In this document: positions 33,568-42,289 of the stretch, one piece after another
Layout of the letters: each line of letters begins with the position of its first letter
Position numbering within the stretch: the stretch's first letter is position 1
Assembly: GCA_003416985.1 (NCBI GenBank)
Contig: QVIN01000005.1
Span: forward strand, 496,001-560,000
Source of the DNA: Duganella sp. BJB480
GTDB lineage: Bacteria; Pseudomonadota; Gammaproteobacteria; Burkholderiales; Burkholderiaceae_D
Direction: 5' to 3'
Length of the DNA: 64,000 nucleotides
Position numbers and translations under genes: made by a program
The notes under the pieces: generated by a model
Seen by the model: only the letters and a program-made list of their open reading frames with translations
Database searches by the model: none
What the model was told of the DNA's origin: nothing

Positions 33568-35073
33568 ATGGCAAAACCCCTATTCCATCGGATAGACTTT
33601 GGTAACGAAGCAGGGGACGATGTTGATCCCGCAGAGCTAACAACTTACTTTGTTGAGCAAGACCTTTTCAATGACATGCTCGATCGGAAAAAAAAGATCG
33701 CAGTTGCCGTCGCAAAGAAGGGTGTGGGAAAGTCTGCGCTTATTCAATGGCTCTCTCACCAAGTAAAAGTTAAGCATCCGGATTCGCTAGTTGTAAAGTG
33801 TCGGGGCGCAGATGTTACACGCTCGCAATTTAATCTCCAAACAAAACTCGAATCTCCAAACGATTACATTCGCGATTGGATGATACGGATTTGCGCAATA
33901 GCGAATAGGCGTTTAGCTAGCGAATTCGATATCGCACTAACCGATGATAGGATGACACTGGTCGAAACTGCTGAGCTTGACGGATTTAAGCAAAAGAATT
34001 TAGTGAGCGCTTTGACATCTCGATTTACCAAGATACTAGATAAATTTTCCCCTACCCCAAGTAAGGCTGTGAACGAGGTCGAATTGTTAAAGCGATTAGA
34101 ACCACGGGACCTGTGGATTCTTATTGATGACCTTGACGCAACTTTTCAAAATACGCCTGAAGAATGTCTTGCTATTAGCACCTTTTTCTCTGCTTGCCGC
34201 TATCTTGCACAGGACGTAAAAGGATTGGTTGTTCGGGTTACAATGCGTGCGAATGTCTGGGCAGTGATACGGCGTTTTGATGAGTCTCTGGATAAGCTCG
34301 ACCAATATGTGCACGAGATTAAGTGGCAAGAATCTGATTTCAGGCGCTTGCTGTATAGAAGGATAATGAGCCAAATAGATGAGCTTCAGATTCCGCACCC
34401 GACTATTCACACTAGGGATACTCAAGCGCAGATTGAAGAGAAATACATTAATCTAGTCTTTGTTCCTACTGTTGAATGGGGGGACAAGAAAATTCATATT
34501 TACCAGCTGATTTATACGCTTTCATATCATAGGCCGAGATGGGCGATTCAACTTTGCAAGCTCATGCAAAAAGAGGCCGTTCGAGGTTCTGATACTCTTT
34601 TGACCAGGGGGCACGTTGATGCAGTATGGGGCGACTATGGATTGAAGCGGATTGCTGATCTTGTCGCTGAGCATAAACATCAATGTAAACAGGTTGAAGA
34701 ACTGATCAATGGGTTCCGGGGTGCTGAACGCGAAATGAGTCGGGATAAGTTGATTGTTTGGATAAAGAATCACATTACAAATCACGTCAATCCTTTTATA
34801 AATGGTATTGCAATCACTACCCCGTTGGAGGTTGCTCATTTGCTTTATGAAATTGGGTTTATTGTCGCCCGCAGTGATTTCTCAGGCGGATACGAGCATT
34901 ATTCTTTTGAAATAATGCCAGATTTTCTTTCTTCAAGAACGAACGATGACTTTGGTATGTCGTGGGAAATCCATCCTTGTTATCGGGAAGCTCTGGATAT
35001 AGTTAAACTAAATACGGCAAAAAAAGATAAAATGGTAAGAGATAGACGGGCTGCGAAGCACCGAATGCAATAG
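33568..35073 (+). CDS. P-loop ATPase, STAND/KAP-like (possibly Sll1717 family)
   Basis: A 501-residue ATPase of AT-rich composition. The Walker A motif is KKGVGKSAL with K55/S56, and Walker B is LWILIDDLDAT (D187, D188, D190). A regulatory middle region (QYVHEIKWQESDFRRLLYRR) and a helical C-terminal region follow; the layout is like KAP/STAND and Sll1717-type P-loop ATPases. Such proteins are often found in phage-defence contexts, commonly as single genes or with one partner. Here the only close partner is the small gene 130 bp downstream. It lies opposite the recombinase. No nuclease, protease or membrane domain is visible in the chain, so the effector activity is unclear. Confidence 0.7.
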   Translation: MAKPLFHRIDFGNEAGDDVDPAELTTYFVEQDLFNDMLDRKKKIAVAVAKKGVGKSALIQWLSHQVKVKHPDSLVVKCRGADVTRSQFNLQTKLESPNDYIRDWMIRICAIANRRLASEFDIALTDDRMTLVETAELDGFKQKNLVSALTSRFTKILDKFSPTPSKAVNEVELLKRLEPRDLWILIDDLDATFQNTPEECLAISTFFSACRYLAQDVKGLVVRVTMRANVWAVIRRFDESLDKLDQYVHEIKWQESDFRRLLYRRIMSQIDELQIPHPTIHTRDTQAQIEEKYINLVFVPTVEWGDKKIHIYQLIYTLSYHRPRWAIQLCKLMQKEAVRGSDTLLTRGHVDAVWGDYGLKRIADLVAEHKHQCKQVEELINGFRGAEREMSRDKLIVWIKNHITNHVNPFINGIAITTPLEVAHLLYEIGFIVARSDFSGGYEHYSFEIMPDFLSSRTNDDFGMSWEIHPCYREALDIVKLNTAKKDKMVRDRRAAKHRMQ

Positions 35074-35204
35074 CGCATTGATTATTGAGAATTACGCGAT
35101 CGTGCTATGCATGTGTATGCAGATCGGTGTGAACCGACCTACGACACGTTACCGCTTTTCCGATGACGGTTCACATTACTAACTAACAGAAATAGAGGAG
35201 TAAG

Positions 35205-35450
35205 ATGCCCAGTCGATGCCAGCGATTTCTTAACTGCGGATATGCAGTGAAGTTGAAGAATCTCGCTGAACTGTGGTCCAAGTATGAAGCATTGATAAGG
35301 GAAGGAAGTGACCGCGACGCAAACGACGTCAGAACAGAGATCGATAATGTTATGCGGCAGGTTCAAGTTATCTTGGCGCGCTGTGATCTAGAGGGAGCCA
35401 CGCCTATGGCGCTAGGAGTGCCGTCTACTCCTAAATGTCTATCGTTGTAG
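35205..35450 (+). CDS. Small hypothetical protein downstream of the ATPase
   Basis: An 81-residue protein with a very good ribosome site (GAGGAG, 6 nt before the ATG), which supports it being real. The middle is a helical hairpin-like segment (NLAELWSKYEALIREGSDRD, RTEIDNVMRQVQVILARCDL). It could be a partner of the ATPase. No family recognised. Confidence 0.55.
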   Translation: MPSRCQRFLNCGYAVKLKNLAELWSKYEALIREGSDRDANDVRTEIDNVMRQVQVILARCDLEGATPMALGVPSTPKCLSL

Positions 35451-35511
35451 ATGGTACTAATTGCGGAGTGTAGTTGGCAACGGTAGATACCTGAATACTG
35501 CTAACGTATTA

Positions 35512-36180
35512 CTACCGCTTCAGATCGATTCGAGAGTTCTTCCAGGCCGATGGCGGGGCTTTTTCGACCGGCCAGCCGGTGCCGGTTGCGTGCTTATTTG
35601 GGTTTCGTTTCGCCGCACTGCCCATCTGAAGTCGGTACATTGAATTCAGCGGGAATGTAAACTGTTGGCCATCAGGTGTTACCTGTTGGAAGTTGATTTC
35701 AAACCCTTCCCGTGCCATCCTACATGCGCTGTTCAGTGCTTTGAGTGCTGACAGGTGGCAGAATAGGATGCCCAACTTAAGGTAAAGCTTGATTTCTCGG
35801 TGTGACGGCCATTTAGTGAATGTCGTAATGTGCCGAAGCGCAGGAAGTTTTGCATGCTGCTCACCGTGCTTGTACGCCGAATTTGACCAGCTATAGTCCT
35901 GTTTATGCTTGTATCGGTTGCCGAACCCTGACGCCAGTGCCTTTGCCAGCGCGGTTTCCGCCAGTGGCTTTGATTTACGACTGTTCAGTCCAGTGGTCTT
36001 GAATTCAATGGTGCAGTCATCCGGAGCGAGCGGGATGAAGTCGAGTACAGCGTTGAAGGCATTGCCCTCCGCATCGAGAAGAGGCGCGTCGATGAACTCA
36101 AACTTGCCCGCTTTGCGGTAGCCCAGTGCGAGGATGGTTGCTTCAGCGGCAGCTTGTTCTGCCTCGGAATCGTATGTCAT
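35512..36180 (-). CDS. Hypothetical protein, possible PD-(D/E)XK nuclease
   Basis: A 222-residue protein with an AVLDFIPLAPDDCTIEFKTT segment: D47, then E59-F-K61 after a turn. This D...ExK spacing is the hallmark of PD-(D/E)XK nucleases, with an upstream helix (AEQAAAEATILALGYRKAGK) that could carry the first acidic residue. It lies next to the primase-helicase gene and is probably part of the island's replication module. The C-terminal 40 residues are basic and low in structure. The nuclease call rests on this motif alone. Confidence 0.5.
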   Translation of the reverse strand: MTYDSEAEQAAAEATILALGYRKAGKFEFIDAPLLDAEGNAFNAVLDFIPLAPDDCTIEFKTTGLNSRKSKPLAETALAKALASGFGNRYKHKQDYSWSNSAYKHGEQHAKLPALRHITTFTKWPSHREIKLYLKLGILFCHLSALKALNSACRMAREGFEINFQQVTPDGQQFTFPLNSMYRLQMGSAAKRNPNKHATGTGWPVEKAPPSAWKNSRIDLKR

Positions 36181-36380
36181 ATATGTATCCTTTCAGGATG
36201 TGCGTATCAGCAGAAAGGTCCGCTGCACTTTAATAATAAAATTTGATGTCACTGCATTAGTGCATCAAGCTTGTAAGAAATCAACCCAGCCCGCATGAAC
36301 ACTGGGTTTTGGTCTCTCTGGCATATGCATTAACGCTGCATTAGGTTGCATTAAGTTGCATTAAAGCTCGTCTCCGATCC

Positions 36381-37769
36381 TTAAAACGGAGGAGTCTCCG
36401 AATTGAGCGCGGCAGAAATGATTTCTACTTGCGCAGGAGTTAGTGCTGGTGAGCGAAGCTGCTTCGCAACTAGTTTTTGCCAAACGTCGATTTGTTTCCC
36501 GTTGTTGCACGTTCCAACGACCCGGCGTTTGATTTCATAACCGGCTTCGGTAAGTTTCCTGCGCAACAAGTCGGGCGGGATGTTCGCGATGCCCTTGTGC
36601 TTCAGTGCTTCGAGTATCTGGCTTTCGTGAAAGACGGTCTGTATGGGCGGTGTTTCTGTTTGTGTAGCTCCGTCCACGTCGATGAAGCTGATTTCCGTGC
36701 CACCTAAGAACTCTGCGATGATCGAATCGACGCTAGTGGTAGACATAGCTATTAGCTGTTTTCGAGCCTCTGTTTTAACGCAAGCGTTAGGCGTGAACCC
36801 ATCCAGGTTCATGTCACGGAACCACCAGTAAATGGCCGCTGCGTTGTCAGGGTTCTTCCAGAATGCGGTGAACTCCTCGTAGAAGGCTTCCGAATCCTTG
36901 ATGTCGTGCAGATGGTCAAGGTACTCGGTCACGTAGAACCTGCGGTCATCAGCGGGCATCACAAAAGGGCGATGGCTGTTCGAGATGATGAAGACCCGGC
37001 TGTAGACCTCTCGTTCCAAGATGCTTTGCACGCCCTTGATCTGCACGTTGGCGGTGTCGCGTGTAACTGCCAGTTTTAGATCCTCGTACGTGTTCTTTCC
37101 CGCTGTGGCATCGTCGAAGGAAACGACCATGTTGTTCGGCAGTACTTCCGAGAACTGACTGAAAGCTGGCGTGTAATCGTTTTCGCTCCAAACGTAGCGC
37201 CCGCCATGCGCAACCTTTAGCAAGTTGATGAGGCTACTCTTGCCGGTTGCCGGGTAGCCGCGCATGATGATGCCCCACTGCGGATGCTCAGTTGGTTTCT
37301 TCACGATGTGGGCGCAAAACTGCAATACGTTCTTCTTGTCGGCTGGATTCTGGTGAAACAGACGATTTGCGTAGTCGTTAAGCGTGACTTTGGCGTTCTC
37401 GTAATTGGACGGGCGGGCCGGCGAATACGACAAATAAGTGTTCAATAGGGTGTCGCCTTTACAGTCAACGAAAGACCGGGTACTGACTGGCTTAAACGAG
37501 ATGCCGCAGACACGGCTTAGGCGACCACGGATTGCGGTTTCAAGGCCATCCATGAAGTGACCATATTCGTCCTCCGCGATGCGGCGGTCGTCATGCCCCT
37601 TAGTCCACTTAGCAAAGTCAAATGTCAGCGACGACAGGTTCTGGTGGCGGCCTGACGCGGTGATGGCGCGTGGGTAGTTCCCAGACTCGTCGATCACGTA
37701 GCGTTCGGCAAGGTGTGCAATGAATTTGCTGCGTATGGCTTTAGTCGTTTCGGACAGTTTCTTGGTCAT
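36381..37769 (-). CDS. Primase-helicase-like replication protein (DUF5906 / SF3-like)
   Basis: A 462-residue ATPase probably unwinding DNA at the element's origin. Walker A is GYPATGKSS (171-179), the Walker B-like motif is NNMVVSFDDATAG (D219, D220), and a sensor motif follows in RVFIISNSHRPFVMPADDRRF. These are the features of the DUF5906/D5-like helicase domain in phage and satellite primase-helicases. The N-terminal 150 residues lack a clear primase motif. The C-terminus holds a winged-helix-like segment (FHESQILEALKHKGI). Its start overlaps the end of the upstream RHH-like gene, so they are co-transcribed. Confidence 0.82.
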   Translation of the reverse strand: MTKKLSETTKAIRSKFIAHLAERYVIDESGNYPRAITASGRHQNLSSLTFDFAKWTKGHDDRRIAEDEYGHFMDGLETAIRGRLSRVCGISFKPVSTRSFVDCKGDTLLNTYLSYSPARPSNYENAKVTLNDYANRLFHQNPADKKNVLQFCAHIVKKPTEHPQWGIIMRGYPATGKSSLINLLKVAHGGRYVWSENDYTPAFSQFSEVLPNNMVVSFDDATAGKNTYEDLKLAVTRDTANVQIKGVQSILEREVYSRVFIISNSHRPFVMPADDRRFYVTEYLDHLHDIKDSEAFYEEFTAFWKNPDNAAAIYWWFRDMNLDGFTPNACVKTEARKQLIAMSTTSVDSIIAEFLGGTEISFIDVDGATQTETPPIQTVFHESQILEALKHKGIANIPPDLLRRKLTEAGYEIKRRVVGTCNNGKQIDVWQKLVAKQLRSPALTPAQVEIISAALNSETPPF

Positions 37770-38010
37770 GGTGGTCCTTTGCAGATTGGCCGCAAGCGGC
37801 GCGAAGTATTAATTGTTCGATTTGTTGGTATTCGGTCTGGGCGGTGCGACGGCAAAGCGCACGTAGGGCCTGCCACGATTCGCGACTCATATAGAGGTAG
37901 GCTCGCTCTAGCACTTGGCCTGTTGCTGTAACAGACTGGCGTCGCGTTCCAGGGACCGCTGTCGGTCGGTGGGGTACGGTCTTTTGCTGATTTGGATGGT
38001 TGTGCTGCAT
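37741..38010 (-). CDS. Small protein with ribbon-helix-helix-like segment
   Basis: An 89-residue protein. The N-terminal third is basic and disordered-looking; the rest (ERAYLYMSRESWQALRALCR, then TEYQQIEQLILRA) has the strand-helix-helix order of a ribbon-helix-helix DNA-binding fold. It overlaps the start of the primase-helicase gene by 29 bp. The start at 38010 follows GAAAGGTC. Possible role: copy number or replication control. Confidence 0.6.
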   Translation of the reverse strand: MQHNHPNQQKTVPHRPTAVPGTRRQSVTATGQVLERAYLYMSRESWQALRALCRRTAQTEYQQIEQLILRAACGQSAKDHHDQETVRND

Positions 38011-38201
38011 GTGTAGACCTTTCTGCGTCAAAGATGCTGTGTCCCGCTGCCTTCCCGCTCAAAAGAGCAGGCAAAGCGGTAGCCACAGTCCGCGAATGGA
38101 CCGGAGCAAATGGCAGCGGGTTGGGTTTAAGGAGGCGGGCTACAGCGCGTCGGCTGCACCGCTACTGCTTGATCGAGAGGCAGCTACTCCTGATGCTATG
38201 G

Positions 38202-38525
38202 TTACGGATGAAAGGCCAGCTTCCGGCAAGCGTTGTCGAGCCGACGCTTTGCGTTATAGGCGTTGCGCTTTGAAGCTTGATGTGCGTCGTACGTCTTCGC
38301 AGTGAATTTACGTACGGCGGCGTGTGCCTTTGATTTAGCGTTCAGCATCCCTACCAGCGGGCCATGCTGTTCTTCGTAACGTCGGATGCTCTCGTGGTAG
38401 TCGTAGCGGGCGCAGACGGCAGAATGTTCTGCTTCCCAAAGGTCCATGCTGGCTTGGGCAACGAGCATCATCTGTGCTAAAGCGCCAGCGTTCGTCGTGA
38501 AGTTGAGTACGTTATTCATGTTCAT
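38202..38525 (-). CDS. Hypothetical helical protein of the replication module
   Basis: A 107-residue, mostly helical, basic protein (AQMMLVAQASMDLWEAEHSA, HQASKRNAYNAKRRLDNACR). The start ATG at 38525 has a good AAAGGAAC site; a second ATG lies two codons later. No family recognised. It is the first gene of the leftward group with the RHH-like and primase-helicase genes. Confidence 0.62.
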   Translation of the reverse strand: MNMNNVLNFTTNAGALAQMMLVAQASMDLWEAEHSAVCARYDYHESIRRYEEQHGPLVGMLNAKSKAHAAVRKFTAKTYDAHQASKRNAYNAKRRLDNACRKLAFHP

Positions 38526-38962
38526 GTTTGTTCCTTTAAAAGTGTGAATGTGACGGGTTCCGTAACTTGCTACGTACCCAGTTTTGTGTGAAAACTAGCG
38601 ATAAAATGAAATCTGCTTCACGCACGCGAAATTTAAGCAAAACGGCGATTTACTGTGTTTTGACAGAGAGAGCAGGGAATGTCGCTCTGTTAAAATAACA
38701 GTGAAGTTAACTATTTTGCAATTTTATGTGCTTTCTTCGACTTCAAACGCCTTCGATTTATCGTCGCGCCGTAGGTGTAATTCGAGGTGGGCAGGGCTTG
38801 CATGATGCCGATGGACCTCAGCAAACAAGGCGTATGGCGGCGAGATATTTATGGTTTTTATTGTTAATCCTTTACAAAGTTTTAGATGTGGCTTCGCCCT
38901 CCGGGAACGATGCCAGGTTAATGTGGTGGACGGAGTAGCGTGTAGGCTCGTCGCCCGGACAG
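38526..38962. promoter_or_regulatory. Island regulatory region with palindromic operator
   Basis: About 440 bp upstream of the leftward replication genes. CTGTTA-AAA-TAACAG at 38687-38701 is a perfect 6-bp inverted repeat, and the looser CTGT-gttttg-ACAG lies about 30 bp before it; these could bind an island repressor. A 70-codon forward frame at 38726-38938 begins close to the palindrome but has no ribosome site I trust. The region is AT-rich and may also hold the origin of replication. Confidence 0.45.
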
Positions 38963-39214
38963 TTACAGCAGTACGCGTTTTTTAGCGGAGCTACTGCGTG
39001 CCCGGACTAAGCCCGATAAATGGCGTTGCACGCCTTCGATGGGATAGAGGTAGTTGCAACCCAGTAATACGTACTCCGGGCCTTTACCTCGTTTGCGCCA
39101 TGCGTCTAGAGTTGAAAGCTTTACCCCTGCCAGCTTGGCGAATCCTTCTTCATCGAAGCAGTCGACCAGCTTGGCGAGGCTGGTGATGGTGTTTGGTTCT
39201 ACGTTTGCGGTCAT
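38963..39214 (-). CDS. AlpA/excisionase-like HTH protein
   Basis: An 83-residue protein with a MerR/AlpA-like helix-turn-helix: EEGFAKLAGVKLSTLDAWRK then RGKGPEYVLLGCNYLYPIEG, where the 'KRGKGP' turn and following Tyr-Pro are typical of excisionase-type proteins. GGAGG lies before the ATG. Such proteins act as directionality factors or activators for integrase in islands. It is downstream of the integrase on the same strand. Confidence 0.78.
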   Translation of the reverse strand: MTANVEPNTITSLAKLVDCFDEEGFAKLAGVKLSTLDAWRKRGKGPEYVLLGCNYLYPIEGVQRHLSGLVRARSSSAKKRVLL

Positions 39215-39275
39215 TTAGTCCTCCGTGTTGTTGTTGAGGACCGAACTTTAGAATCGCGAAAGCAAACACCTCCGG

Positions 39276-39794
39276 CTATTTTGCAATTGAGTTTGCTTTG
39301 TATTTTTTGGCTAGGTTCCGGACAGTTTGCGATGTGATTCCGTATTCATTTGCTAAGTGTGCAACCAGCCCGTAGCCGTAGCCGCTTTCTTTGAGTTCCA
39401 GATAGCGCTTAGCGATACGCTCCCAGTTTTGAGTACCATCTTTCCGAGGCTTCGATGCACGTTCACTTTGTGCTTGGCTTAGTTTTACGGCCATCCGGGA
39501 TAGTTCGTTGACCACGGTGGTTTTCCAAATGTTCCTGAACCCTTGATCGATACTTGTTTGAAGTTCGATAATGGCGTCCCGCTGTTGCTCCGAAAGGTGG
39601 CCATCGAGCGGTGTATCAATCTGCTCGATCAGATCAGAATATTTCTCGCAGTCAATTACGAATTTGACGTGTGATTTGCTGTTGCAATCTAAGTACGGCA
39701 TCAGCCATTTAACGGCGATCCATGAGCACACTGCGAAATCTATCGGGGTATGTTCTTCAGTGAAAGAGTCAAAAGGGCTAACAAGTTTCTTCAT
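39276..39794 (-). CDS. Hypothetical protein with C-terminal HTH, coupled to integrase
   Basis: A 172-residue protein whose ATG overlaps the integrase stop (ATGA, 39791-39794). The last 40 residues contain a probable helix-turn-helix (VAHLANEYGITSQTVRNLAK). The N-terminal part is of unknown fold. Translational coupling to the integrase suggests a role in integration, excision or their control. Confidence 0.7.
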   Translation of the reverse strand: MKKLVSPFDSFTEEHTPIDFAVCSWIAVKWLMPYLDCNSKSHVKFVIDCEKYSDLIEQIDTPLDGHLSEQQRDAIIELQTSIDQGFRNIWKTTVVNELSRMAVKLSQAQSERASKPRKDGTQNWERIAKRYLELKESGYGYGLVAHLANEYGITSQTVRNLAKKYKANSIAK

Positions 39795-40840
39795 GCTGCT
39801 TTCACTCCCATATTGTTGATGACCGTAAGGGCAGCGTGTACGTCTTCAGGCTTAGTATGGGTGTATCGTTTCAATTGGGTCCAGGTTTTGTGGCCTGTAA
39901 GTAGGGCAACTTGCGGAATTGTTAAGCCACTGCGAAAGAGGTCACTGGTTGCCTTGTGGCGCAAATCATGGAAATGCAGGTCGTCGATGCTGAGCTTCGT
40001 ACATGCCCGCGTGAATGCAGTGCTGACGCTTTCTGCTTTGTAAGGAAAGATCCGCCCAATCAAACGGTCAGGTAGCATTGACTCCACGATTGCCCATGCA
40101 GCCGGAAGCAATGGCACGGTCTGATCGTTCCCTATCTTTTTCCGTGGGTCTTTCCTGTTACGGATTACTACCGTGCGCTTTGCCGTGTCCACGTCGTCCC
40201 AAAGAATCGAGCAGATTTCTTCTTGCCGCATTGCCGTCGCCAGCGCGAACGCACACAGTGTTGCCATCGGTATAACTTGACGTTTGTTATTTTTCCAATA
40301 GGTGAACAGATTTTCAAGCTCAGCCGATGTTGGCTCCCTGTCTCGCTCGGAACTGCGCGTGCTGACCTTGCGAGCGGATAGATCGCGGCGTGCATTGATA
40401 GTGAGGTCTGTGGGAAGGTCCATGCGCCGTGAGTGCTTGCCCCACTTCAGGATTGCACCGAAGAAGGAGAGATCCGCTGCGATGGTCACGCCACCAGCAC
40501 CGGCCTGAAGACGCGTATCTATTAGGTCGCGAAGATGGATGCTGTTGAGGCGTTTCAACGGTATCGTGCCAAGTTCGCGCTTCAGCATCGCATGAGTGGA
40601 CTGCTTTGTGCGGCCTCCCATGTTACACTCTTGCCCGTAGCCATCTATCAAATCGCCCACGCTGTAGTCATCCGGCACCGGTTGGTAGCCATTCGCCGCG
40701 ACGTGCTCTACCTGTACTTCTACCTGACGTGCCCAAGCCTGTGCATCGCGTTTAAACTGGAAGGTAGCATTCCGATAGATCCCGCTCTTGCGTACCTGTG
40801 CGCGCCACTTGCCGCTCTTGAGTTGTGTGAACGTAGCCAT
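39791..40840 (-). CDS. int: Tyrosine integrase of the dusA element
   Basis: Phage-type site-specific recombinase, 349 residues. Catalytic residues are visible as R205 (ALATAMRQEE), H291 and R294 (HFHDLRHKA), H317 (LLTGHKTW) and the nucleophile Y326 (LKRYTH). The N-terminal 60 residues form an arm-binding AP2-like region (MATFTQLKSGKWRAQVRKSG). It lies 140 bp inside attR and reads into the element, as usual for dusA-targeting integrases. The gene start is 98 bp from the divergent dusA start, so both promoters lie within the attachment region. Confidence 0.95.
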   Translation of the reverse strand: MATFTQLKSGKWRAQVRKSGIYRNATFQFKRDAQAWARQVEVQVEHVAANGYQPVPDDYSVGDLIDGYGQECNMGGRTKQSTHAMLKRELGTIPLKRLNSIHLRDLIDTRLQAGAGGVTIAADLSFFGAILKWGKHSRRMDLPTDLTINARRDLSARKVSTRSSERDREPTSAELENLFTYWKNNKRQVIPMATLCAFALATAMRQEEICSILWDDVDTAKRTVVIRNRKDPRKKIGNDQTVPLLPAAWAIVESMLPDRLIGRIFPYKAESVSTAFTRACTKLSIDDLHFHDLRHKATSDLFRSGLTIPQVALLTGHKTWTQLKRYTHTKPEDVHAALTVINNMGVKAA

Positions 40841-40842
40841 CC

Positions 40843-40931
40843 GTGTGCAATTGTTGTGTGTTGAGTAATGCCCGAATTATGCTTGAGAAATTACCTTTGT
40901 GTGCACCTCGTGTGCACTGATAGCTGCACAC
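40843..40931. repeat. Arm-type heptamer cluster, right end
   Basis: GTGTGCA occurs at 40843, 40899 and 40910, with the inverted copy TGCACAC at 40925. The pair at 40899-40916 (GTGTGCAC-N3-GTGTGCA) matches the left-end pair in spacing and orientation, 15 of 18 bases. Probable integrase or excisionase binding sites, overlapping the integrase and dusA promoter region. Confidence 0.55.
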
Positions 40932-40938
40932 AGTCAAA

Positions 40939-41943
<1,005 letters not shown>

Positions 41944-42289
41944 TACACAGCACAAACTAGCGTTTCTGGCAAACAATATATTGGACTGTTGGAATTTCCA
42001 CGCAGAAAGTTCGCTTGCGTATTTTTCGGGCAGTTTTTGCTTGCTTTGAGGCAAAATTTGCATCTATAATTCCTGAATATACACACATATCCACCGTTAT
42101 TCTCCGTTTGTATATGGCGGTAAAACTACATGCGAGCTGCTGGTGGAGCCGCTAATTTTGCATTCGCAGTCATTGTTTGCTACTGTCTAGATATATTACT
42201 TAGCAGCAAGGCCGGGTGGAATGTGTCGTGCACGAGACGAGACTATCCAGGGCACTCTTATCAACTGTGTCACTTACGAAGAAGACGAG
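41944..42289 (+). promoter_or_regulatory. Chemoreceptor upstream region with sigma-70 promoter
   Basis: About 345 bp without a gene. TTGCTT at 42041-42046 and TATAAT at 42065-42070 (18-bp spacer) form a good promoter, leaving a leader of about 210 nt before the chemoreceptor gene. No flagellar sigma-28 box was recognised. Confidence 0.55.

Noticed and set aside
38726..38938. 70-codon forward frame in the island control region
   Set aside because: Starts in AT-rich operator DNA with no ribosome site; too little to support a gene.
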